DNA of 64,000 bases from Dactylonectria macrodidyma (taxonomy: Eukaryota > Ascomycota > Sordariomycetes > Hypocreales > Nectriaceae), in NCBI GenBank assembly GCA_020744425.1, contig JAGMUV010000046.1, forward strand, positions 1 to 64,000, in the 5' to 3' direction. Shown here in pieces: positions 55,564 to 64,000 of the stretch. Numbering within the stretch: the stretch's first letter is position 1; each line of letters opens with the position of its first letter. Made by a program: the position numbers and the translations under genes. The notes below the pieces were generated by a model. The model was not told where the DNA came from. It made no database searches and saw only the letters and a program-made list of their open reading frames with translations.

Positions 55564-56606
55564 ATGCAGAATTGGACTCATTTGATTCGTTTCAGGGCCG
55601 TCGAAGATGGCCAAGTTCACCTTGGGCAGTTGGTTGATACTGCGCGAGACGTTGGAATCGATTGTCTGAATGGCGTTGAGGTCAAAGCCTTCTTGATCAA
55701 TGGAGACATATTCAACGGAACGGTGACCAAGAATGTGCTCACCGTGGATCACGTAAGTTGCAACGAATTGCAAGGCTCAGGAGACGCTAACAAATACTCG
55801 CAAAGCTGCTGTCCCCAGTCAGCCGAGAGCAGTGTAATTACATTCGGTGCCTCGGGCTCAACTACAAAGATCACGCTGAGGTAAGCGCAGACGAATATCC
55901 CAAATGTGTCCCAAAACTCGTATCCGTGCAGATAAATAATAACACTGAATTAGGAAGGCGGTTTCCCGATTCCAGACGAGCTCGAGGTCTTCACAAAGCC
56001 TCGAGCGGCACTCACAGGCCCATTTCCAGCAACCGTGACCATTCCAAAATGCGCCCAAGACGGAACGAGCGACTATGAAGCCGAGCTCTGTGTTGTAATT
56101 GGCAAAACTGGTCGAGATATTCCCGAGGACAGGGCTCTGGAGTACGTCCTTGGATACACTGCGTCAAACGATGTTTCGGCGAGAACCCTCCAGCTCGCGG
56201 CGAAACAGTGGTCGTTCTCAAAGGGTCTTGACAACAGTTGCCCAATGGGTGCGTTTCTGGACTAGTCATTGCCGCATAGGATCCTGCTAACAAGTTTGCA
56301 GGCCCGGTGCTTGTTTCCCCCTCAGCGATTGATGATCCACAGTCCCTTGGTATCAAGGCCATTTACAACGGTCAGACGGTGCAGGACAGCAACACGAAGA
56401 ACATGATCTTCTCTGTCAGGAAACAAATCTCTTGTCTTTCCCGAGGAACGACATTGGAGGCAGGTTCAGTCTTGCTGACTGGCACGCCGGCTGGTATCGG
56501 ATATTTCAAGAAGCCACGTGTGAGCTTGGAGGATGGAGGCAGGATTGATATACAGATTGAGAAAATCGGAACGCTGGTGAACAAGGTGAAATACGACGTT
56601 ATATAA
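55564..56606 (+). CDS. FAH-family hydrolase/hydratase
   Basis: Exons 55,564-55,752, 55,806-55,880, 55,954-56,248 and 56,302-56,606; introns 53, 73 and 53 nt; 287 aa. The fumarylacetoacetate hydrolase fold is clear: CLGLNYKDHAEEGG, YEAELCVVIGKTGRDIPE (two metal-binding acidic residues), ALEYVLGYTASNDVSAR (third), KGLDNSCPMGP and TGTPAGIGYF. The family includes acylpyruvases, fumarylpyruvate hydrolase, 2-hydroxypenta-2,4-dienoate hydratase and related decarboxylases, which handle ring-opened products of aromatic breakdown. Beside an extradiol dioxygenase it most likely acts on the 2-hydroxy-dienoate or acylpyruvate intermediate; which of these cannot be decided here. Start chosen at the first in-frame ATG; the upstream frame is a simple repeat. 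Confidence 0.85.
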
Positions 56607-57622
56607 AACCCAAGAAAGTCTAAGCAAGACACTGCATATGCTTACGGGACAATGCACACACATGATATCGGGCTCGAAATCATAAGTCAAATAGGGCTGC
56701 TTAATTGCTAGATGGAAGAGGAAGAAGGATTACAATCTTAGCTGATGCGGACTGTAGGTCCGAGCTACGGACCTGCTTGGTCTGTAGCTCCGGCCCCGGG
56801 TTACTGTACTTAGGTTTCTTTAGCTGTTGACACCAGCCTAGCACGTCATCTTGCCCCTAGGGGATTCTGTAGACATCTCTAGTAGATATCTTCATGACGG
56901 TAATAATACAACAACAACAACAACAACAATGCACACACATGGTTTTGTAGTTGTGACATGGAAGGTGGTCGACTCGTCCAGACGCAAAGAATGATACGCA
57001 CAACGCCTGGATGCTTGAGTGACGCTCCATTCGGTTTTACAGTGAAAGGATACCAGCGTTGTTCTCTCTTGGAGATGATAATGTTACAGGAATCCATCTG
57101 CATCCGAAGTGTGTTGCTTCAATGCGCTGGTTAAATATACGCATACCAAAATAGCCTGGAAGAATTCTTGTGTGATAGAAATTAAATGAAGTCTGTGATC
57201 GCATGCCAAAGCTCTTGTGTGCGGTATTCTAGTGCGCATGATGGAACAACCAATTATCACGGACAGAGCAGATCGCCACCGAACCAGATGTCTCGTGGGT
57301 TCACTTGTCGTAGATGCAAAACCACCATTGCCCTGGTTGCCTTTGAAACAGGGCTCGCACAAATCGGGGGCGACAACGTTCCGTGGCGCGACCGCGGAGT
57401 TCCTTCGACGGAATCGTGGGGCACAAGTTGGGGTCCCGCAACTGCACTACACCGCGAAAAACTTTCCCCACAACTCCCGCTTCCTGTTTTGTGGGGTTGT
57501 GGGATCCTTGCAGGACATTCAGGAAAGAACAAAGTTCATATGATAGAGCTGGTCAGCCCTGACTCCCGTAAGACGATCGAAGTTTTCAATAATCCTCAGA
57601 AACGACATTGTCATCACTGAAA
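56607..57622. other. Intergenic: transporter promoter region
   Basis: Contains a CAA microsatellite (56,908-56,929) and a GC-rich stretch at 57,360-57,510 with GTGGGG/CCCCAC and CCGCGG motifs in partly inverted arrangement. These again resemble the GC-rich sequences near the other cluster genes. No gene supported. Confidence 0.45.
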
Positions 57623-60600
57623 ATGGAGCAAGCCGAACACTTTCCTTCCAACCCCACGCCCCGGGCTCCCCGAATTGAGAGGGAGGCTGAGGTCGACCTT
57701 GTGCCGGGCACGGAGGTCATGACTGATATGGGTGGAGCGAGGTTCGACTCCGACAATCAAGATTCAATCGTCCTTATTCCGCAACCGACGGACGATCCAC
57801 AAGATCCACTTGTTAGCATCACCCAGTCTTCGTGTTTTTCTTACAACCCTTTACCCCACCCCTGCCCTTGAGTTTCCTTGACAGAGGTCCATCCACGCTC
57901 TCCAACTGTTTGGCCTTTGAATCAAAGAAATTATGAATCAATCAGGCGATAGAAGCTAACTTGGATTTCAAGAACTGGAGCACTTTGTGGAAAACCTTGG
58001 TTATTGTCAACCAAGGCATCTTCGTCATCGCCAGTGTCATTCCAACCATGTCCATCGCGCCATTGACACCGATCTTCATGCAGCAATGGGAAAAGTCATT
58101 GGCTGATGTTGCTTTGCTGGTGAGTCGGCAATATTCTCGTACTTCTTCGGTCTTATTGTCACAATCTTGTGTCCTTGCGATGGGACGGCAGAGTCTCAGC
58201 CAGTGTTGATGGCTTATCCCTTCGCCACGGACAATTGTGCTGGAATAGTGATGCTAATTCATCAAGACTGGGGTTACTGTGATCCTTCTAGGATACTGCA
58301 ATTTCATCATCGTCCCTAGCTGCGAGATTTTCGGACGACGGGTAACCCTCCTTGTCTGCGCATTACTGAACTTAGGTGCTTGTATTTGGCAAGCAACGGC
58401 GACATCATATGGTTCGTTCCTAGCCGCCCGGATTCTCGCGGGGACTGGGGCTTCTGCGAATGAGAGCATCATGAGTGTTGTCGTGACTGACATCTATTTC
58501 CTCCACGAACGTGGTAAATATGTCGGATCGTACTTGTAAGTTACAAGGTCATCCAAATTCAAGCACTCTGCTCACGCATGATCCAAGTTGGTGTTATTTT
58601 GTTGGTCTCTTCCTTGGCCCCATCATATCAGGAGCTATCGCCGAGGCTGCTTCCTTTCGAATTTTCTTCTGGGCTTGTACCGGCGCTCAGGGGCTTAACA
58701 TCATTAGCCTTTTGTTTTTCTTCCCGGAGACACGCCGTTTGAGAAAAGACAATTCTACTCCGGCTGTCCAGGTATCGGAGCAAGCCAAGGAGGACAACGC
58801 CAAGTTAGAGTCGAGCTCAGGACATGCCGAGTTTGTTTCGCCGACACTGATGCGGAACCTTCAAGCCGGGATTCGGGGAAGCGGAAGGCCCAGCCGAGCC
58901 CAGTTCGGTATCTTTCAAGAAATCGACCGAACTGCCTGGCGATCGGTCGTCCGGCACTTCTTCACGCCAGCGTATATTTTCTTCTTTCCCATCGTCTTTT
59001 GGGCATCCATGGCGATGGGTTCAGCATCGAATGCCCTCTTGGCAGTCAACATCTTGCAGTCTCCAGGCCTCGCTGCGCCGCCTTACAACTTCACGCCGGC
59101 GCAGGTTGGATACGCTAACTTCGCACTCGTCGTCGGGGGCGTGGTCGGGCTTGCCGTAGCCGGACCATGGTCGGACTATATCTCTCAGAAAGCAACGGAG
59201 AGGAACAATGGTATCCGAGAACCGGAGATGCGACTCTTGTCTTTGAGCCCATTCATTGCTATCGCTATTGTAGGGCTAATTCAGCCCGAAGGGCGTTTTA
59301 CTCAGTCAGAAAGAATTGAGCATAAAACCTCCTCTGATTGGCTAATTGGCCTGGCCTGTACTCAACTCGCGCACGAATTGGTCCGCTGATAACGCCACCA
59401 AATGAAGCCGCACAAACCCCTGAGCGTTGACCAGGTAATTAGCTAGCTTGGCAAGCTCTCCAAGAGCTTTCAGGTTCTTCTTTTCTTCAATGCAATCCTT
59501 ACACTAACCTACGTGGCGGCTGCTTCCATGTTCCGTCGAATCTATCAAACCCATCAGGTTGCTAACGGTATCTAGGTTCACATATCACCTCCCGCATCGG
59601 GCCTACCTCTCAAGATTCCCCGGTTACCCTGCCTCCGGGAAGCAGTGCAGTTTCCTCCCTGATCATTCAGACCTGATCTAACTACCTCAAAGACAACCTC
59701 TCTATGGGTACTGGACGTAAGTCGTCGCGAAGCCTCCTTGCCCGAGCGATATCCAGCAGTCTAGGTGGGTAAGAGGTGGGATATATAGACGGCCAGATGG
59801 AGGACGATATACTCCAGGCAGTTCGAAACTGCCGTACCTGCCAGAAAGACCTGCCCGAAGTCGAATTTCGAAGCGTCAAGGACCCTGCGAAGCTTACAGG
59901 AGAGTGTGCCAGCTGTAGGCACGCTGAAGGGAACGGGTAGCCGGATCCCGAGCCGCCGTTGCCGCCATGCGGAATATTGTCTTGAGGCTATCGCCACGCA
60001 GAGCCACGAAAAGGACCGATTCGCTAGCTGACCTGACGCCTCCAAGGCGGACTGCGCCAAACGCCTGCGTCTGTGCACGGCTTACAACCTCTTGCCACGC
60101 CTGCTTTATTCCGTGGCCTGGCGCCCGCACTCCAGGGACTGCCTAGACCTCTGCTGGGTCCATCTACCCCAAGCGCGGTAGAGGGACCTTCCCCTATCCC
60201 TCCTACCCTTAGCCTGCCAACAGTAGTTCTGGGCACACCGGTTCCTCAAACGCCGATTCCCCAAGGCACTCTTCCAGCGGCTCCTGTTGTGCTAGGTACC
60301 CTATACCACAGGAATCGTTCCCTACCACACCTTCATTACTGTCACAGGGTCGTCGCCGCGGCCCCTATACACGTCAAGGCACCTTTAACCACGGCCACGG
60401 TCACAGCCTCAAGTGCGACAGTTTGATCAGATAGTTGATCCACCTTTTACAGGAGACCTTAACTTGCCTATCCTTAGTGAGGAGGATCGGGCGCTTGTGC
60501 GGGAGTTCTATACTGCCCTGACTGACGACAAGATGCATAGTTGCATTCGCTGCCAGGAGCGTTGGTTCGATATGAAGCGAAATAGCTCGAAAAGCTGCAG

Positions 60601-61519
60601 CCGCTGCATTAGTCGAGACAAGGAAAGAGCCCCTAACGAGCCCTACTACTTTAGCGCTGCGAATAACCTTGACTTGGGGAAGTCCCCGGCAATCTACCTG
60701 ATCTAACGATGGTTGGGGAGATGCTGATTGCTAGGGTTCACGTACACGTGAAGGTCCTATAGGTACGTGGCGCTCAGTACAAATACCGCCGCCATGTTGA
60801 TTGGGCCTGTCAGGAAGCGGTAGAGGGACCCCTATGACTATCAGGCGACTCCTTTACTACAGGTTTGAAGTGGTTTTAACAGCTGGTTACCGCCGCAGTC
60901 GAAAGGGGATCTAGAGGGTTCCCCCAAGGAGAGTTTAATAGCAGGTATACAGTATTTACCCTTCTGGCTGGATATTCAGCCGTTAAGTCTCTTGCCTTGG
61001 CAACTTAACGGATGTTCGAAGTATTTTTGTGAGTACATCTGACTAGACTCGCCACCCTTGGGAAGCCCAACTAACCATGCCGTGTGCAAAGGCTTTCGGC
61101 GTTGGCTTGCAGGACAAATGGCCATGGCCTGCCATCATCATCATCGGCTTCGGCTTCGTTGGGGTTCAGGTTGTCGCCATTCCTACCATCTCCATCACCT
61201 ACGCCATTGATTGCTACAGGCCAATTGCAGGGGAGATCATGGCAATCGCCACTGTCTGCAAGAACACCTTTGGAGTAAGCTGAATTTTCCCTTCGCCCAT
61301 TCTGTTCTGGCCATTGTTATAATATGCTTACGAGGCTCCTCGCAGTTTGGGATGACGTACTTTATGAACGACTGGGCAACTGCAGACAGCTTTGTACCGC
61401 CAGTCATGCTTCTAATGGCGATGACGGCTGGCATCACCTTGGTGGGAATGGTCGCATTGATCTTCTATGGAAAGACCTGCAGGCGCCTGACCCGGAATTC
61501 GAAGGTGCATTCGTTTTAG
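57623..61519 (+). CDS. MFS transporter with Helitron-expanded intron
   Basis: Exons 57,623-57,811, 57,973-58,119, 58,267-58,535, 58,588-59,269, 61,092-61,274 and 61,346-61,519; all joins keep frame, giving 547 aa. A polar N-terminus is followed by DPLNWS, the usual entry to the first helix of fungal drug:H+ antiporter-type MFS proteins. Then follow helices with PLTPIFMQQW, EIFGRRVTL (motif A-like) and LAARILAGTGASANESI, and a central loop. Later come PFIAIAI, WPWPAIIIIGFGFVGVQ, ITYAIDCYRPIAGE and FGMTYFMNDW, ending YGKTCRRLTRNSKVH. Intron 5 (59,270-61,091, GTAGGG...CTAAC...AAAG) is 1,822 nt because it holds a Helitron fragment; all others are 52-161 nt. Likely imports the aromatic substrate or exports a product. 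Whether the long intron is spliced efficiently is unknown. Confidence 0.8.
59280..61070 (+). mobile_element. Helitron fragment inside transporter intron
   Basis: The insert encodes two cysteine-rich pieces, CRTCQKDLPEVEF...CASCRH (59,830-59,930) and a longer frame 60,413-60,706 with CIRCQERWFDMK and CSRCISRDKE. After a frameshift it reads VGEMLIARVHVHVKV (60,710-60,760) followed by VRGAQYKYR. The 'EMLIARVHV...VRG.QYKYRGHV' block and the preceding cysteine-rich region are characteristic of the N-terminal part of fungal Helitron Rep/helicase proteins. The helicase is missing. A hairpin TTGGG-AAG-CCCAA then CTAA at 61,060-61,074 could be a Helitron 3' end, but the flanking bases do not fit the A/T insertion rule, so the boundaries are approximate. 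Confidence 0.6.
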
Positions 61520-62141
61520 TCTATTTTCTTCGCATTATTGTGTGCAGCCTGTGTGTGCGCTGAAGAAGGGGTTGTGGGATCCATGGGATCTAATTCCGCA
61601 CATTGTAGAAGTGGACAAGGAGAAATTTAATAGCTAAGTTGAAGCCTTAACGGCCATAGATTGCCTTGTCCCGATTAGATGCCTTAATCATTACTTCTCC
61701 TGTATCCCGTTAGGGTCGGTATGGTAAAGAATGTGCCATCCGGTATGTGCTACGACCACGGTGTTTGAACACAATGTAATATTTCTTGCATCTGCAGGCT
61801 TGGGCGAAATGACGCGATACGTACCGTAAGCTTCGCTAAACACTGGCCATCGGCAGCGCTCGGGTCAAAGCAAGGACACGCACCTGAACCATTTAAGAGC
61901 ATGCAATGTCCAGAATTTGTCATGGTGCAGATGATGAGCGGCTCTTCTGGAAAAAAGAGGTCCATTACGCGCCTGGCTCAGCAGTTCCCGTAGCGCCGAT
62001 TGGACATTTGGTCGGGGCTTCACTAAGTTGCCACCGTAAATCCATTGGCAAACCTGCGGAATGCGGGGATACAAAACCCACACGCGTTCTCCGCCCCAGC
62101 TTCCCAGCATCCGTCCCCCGCAACCCCGGATTTCCACGACG
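61520..62141. other. Intergenic, no gene seen
   Basis: Spacer between transporter and regulator; the regulator's promoter. No motif I can name. Confidence 0.5.
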
Positions 62142-64000
62142 ATGGTCGACGACGCGACTGCAGAAGCTGAAGACCAGATCGCAAGAGACTCTGACGCCGA
62201 ACTCCAGCGCAAGCTACGAAGCCGGCAACGCAGGGAATGGCAATGCCCGCAATGCGACCATGCCTTCAAGAAAAGGGAACACCTGATGCGGCACATTCGG
62301 TCCCATACAAAGGAGAAGCCATTTGCCTGTGACGTTTGTCCAAAGAGCTATGGGCGCCGGTAGGTTCCTCGTTCGTCCGCTGCTATCTGGTTTGGCCTTC
62401 ACAACTGACATATGCAGAGACTCTTTGATCCGGCACGCCCGAACACATGGTCGTGTAGGAGGCAGCCTCGCTTCGATGGCAGGCCTTCCAATACCTTCAC
62501 CTCCAGGTATGCCAAGAAGAGACTCGCGCCGCTATTTCTCTCAAGTGGCAGCCCTCTGATAGAAGACACAGATGCAGATGCCGCAGCCGGCCGACCGCGA
62601 CTTGTCTGGCGGTCCAATATGCATGATGACGTGTTGTCTGCAAATGATCCTCCTGATGAACCCGCATATTTTGCCGACCCAATGGCTTCCATGGCTGATA
62701 ATGCCCACCCGCACAATCACTGGGTTACCCCTGGAATGAATATTGAACCTACAAGTCAACTCTCTCCTTCCATCCACTCCTCTACAAACGAGCAAGCCGG
62801 CTCTCTCAGGGTCGATCAGGCGTCCAATGCCTGGGGAAGTTGGACAGATTTGGATTTATTCGATTTTGGAGGCAATGCCCATGAGCCATCCTGGCTGGTT
62901 GGGGGAACTTTCGATATCAATGCACTGGCTTCCTCCATCTCGGCAAGTGGTTCGCCATGGGGATATAGCGATGCTCCTGCAAATCTTACCCAAAGCCAGG
63001 CAAACGAACCTTCGAATGAAGCTTATAGCACCGACAACTCGGCATCTAGCAACAACATCCGGAACATAGTCCGAAGCCGATGGCACACGCGGCCAGCTGT
63101 CGAAGCGGCATATCCATACGCACCTACGAGACAGGAAAACCAAGATCGGGTAGACGAGGCATATCGAGCTGGTCTTTCACACCGGCTTCGGCCGTGTCTT
63201 CATGATGACGTTCTGCCATCAGCTGACTTCCTGGTATGCTCCGGCGAGATCCGACTGGCATATCCGAACCGAATCATGATCGCCCAAGCTGACAGCGCCG
63301 TAGAATATTTGCATCAAGTTATACTTTGCCAAATTTCAGCCCATCTTTCCCATCGTCCACGCGCCTTCATTTCGACCCTCATCGGAGAATGCCCTTCTAC
63401 TCTTGTCTATTTGCTCACTGGGGGCTCTTTTCGTGGGATCTGCCGGCGCTGCTGCTCGCGGTAGGGGAATCTTTATGAAGCTGAACAAGGCAATTCTCGC
63501 ATCGGTCTGTATCCAAAGCCCTTTTGCCTTACTAGTGCTAACTGGACAAGTGGGAAGTCTATCTCTACCGAGGCGGTCACGAAGCATTGGCTGTGGCACA
63601 AGCTGTTGCTCTGGGTCAGACATTTGGGATGCTCTCCGGCAACCCGAACGATCTGCTGATGACCGAAAGCTTCCACGGTACCATCATTGCATGGGCCCGC
63701 CAAGCTGGGATGTTTCAGATCAAAGACTCTCTGCAGGAAGCCAACTTTGTCGACACTGACGATCTGGGAACGGCATGGAGGTCATGGCGCCAAGCAGAGG
63801 AAACTATCCGAGTTCTGCTGGCGTTGCACATTCATGACTCTGAGTTCGCAGCCATTTTTCACCACGAACCATTACTACGACATGAACCCGGGAGACTACC
63901 ACGCTGCTGCCCAGATGAATTATTCGTCGCCTCCACAGCTGCTCAATGGCGTACGATGATCAAGTCGCTACACTCTTCTCCGTCTACGAGCGAGCCGCAA
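62142..64000 (+). CDS. C2H2 zinc-finger transcription factor (partial)
   Basis: Exons 62,142-62,359, 62,418-62,506, about 62,563-63,233, 63,304-63,504 and 63,551 to the window end; introns 58, about 56, 70 and 46 nt. Two C2H2 fingers near the N-terminus: CPQCDHAFKKREHLMRHIRSH and CDVCPKSYGRRDSLIRHARTH, the second split by intron 1. A Ser/Asn/Asp-rich middle follows, then a fungal-specific transcription factor domain (NICIKLYFAKFQPIFPIVHAPSF, LSICSLGALFVGS, then RGGHEALAVAQAVALGQTFGM). The frame is still open at 64,000, so the C-terminus is outside the window. The 3' site of intron 2 may be 3 nt further on. Location at the cluster edge suggests it is the pathway regulator. Confidence 0.8.

Noticed and set aside
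59280..59400. Read-through of the transporter exon to the stop at 59,389 as the true C-terminus
   Set aside because: The conserved second half of the MFS protein (WPWPA...ITYAIDCYRP...FGMTYF) is present in frame from 61,092, and 59,270/61,091 make a valid intron.
61060..61074. Exact Helitron 3' end at the TTGGG-CCCAA hairpin and CTAA
   Set aside because: The base after CTAA is C, not T, and CTAACC is better explained as the branch site of the host intron; left as approximate.
51351..64000. A polyketide or non-ribosomal peptide cluster
   Set aside because: No backbone enzyme (PKS, NRPS, terpene cyclase) in the window; the enzymes fit aromatic catabolism better.

Overview
The window comes from a filamentous ascomycete (Pezizomycotina-type). 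Genes have short introns (46-161 nt) with GT...CTAAC/CTGAC...AG signals. The protein families are typically fungal: HET domain, PTH11/rhodopsin-like membrane protein, C2H2 plus fungal-specific transcription factor. Long AT-rich, TA-rich, stop-riddled blocks look like repeats destroyed by repeat-induced point mutation (RIP). I cannot name the species.

Layout. 1-17.9 kb is an RIP desert with a few islands of normal composition (2.7, 12.3, 16.2-17.4 kb) and a recognisable minus-strand Ty3/Gypsy reverse transcriptase relic near 9.3-9.6 kb. At 17.9-20.5 kb there is a divergent pair. One member is a TPR-repeat gene whose nine 135-bp repeats decay progressively away from its intact 5' end; the other is an intact 281-aa fungal protein of unknown function. 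At 20.6-37.6 kb is a nested transposon stack that can be resolved to the base. The outermost element is an 83-bp-LTR miniature (TRIM-like) retroelement with target duplication CGTTC. It holds a tandemly joined Ty1/Copia element with its own 250-bp LTR. The Copia pol gene is split by a hAT element (20-bp TIR, 8-bp target duplication CCAAGCCC). The RIP-destroyed hAT is in turn interrupted by an intact, apparently young Ty3/Gypsy chromovirus (454-bp LTRs identical by eye, target duplication AACTT). The Gypsy element has an in-frame -1 slippery heptamer between gag and pol, a possible self-priming site, and an antisense, intron-containing gene with a Zn2Cys6-like cysteine pattern between pol and the 3' LTR.

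37.6-45.7 kb holds a small predicted two-exon gene, a HET-domain gene, a 3'-truncated fungal gene at the edge of another AT-rich block, a 442-bp MITE with 40-bp TIRs, and a fragment resembling the myosin-like part of a chitin synthase. 46.8-49 kb carries a decayed piggyBac transposase. A seven-TM-type membrane protein gene follows at 49.2-50.6 kb.

From 51.3 kb to the right end lies what looks like an aromatic catabolism cluster. It has a type I extradiol (VOC-fold) ring-cleavage dioxygenase, an MhpA-like FAD aromatic hydroxylase, an FAH-family hydrolase/hydratase divergent from the hydroxylase, an MFS transporter and a C2H2/fungal_trans regulator. Together these would take up a phenolic compound, hydroxylate it, cleave the ring in the meta position and process the ring-opened product, under local control. 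Fungi usually use intradiol (ortho) cleavage, so this arrangement is the most notable host system here. The transporter gene contains a 1.8-kb intron holding a Helitron fragment; its exons remain in frame.
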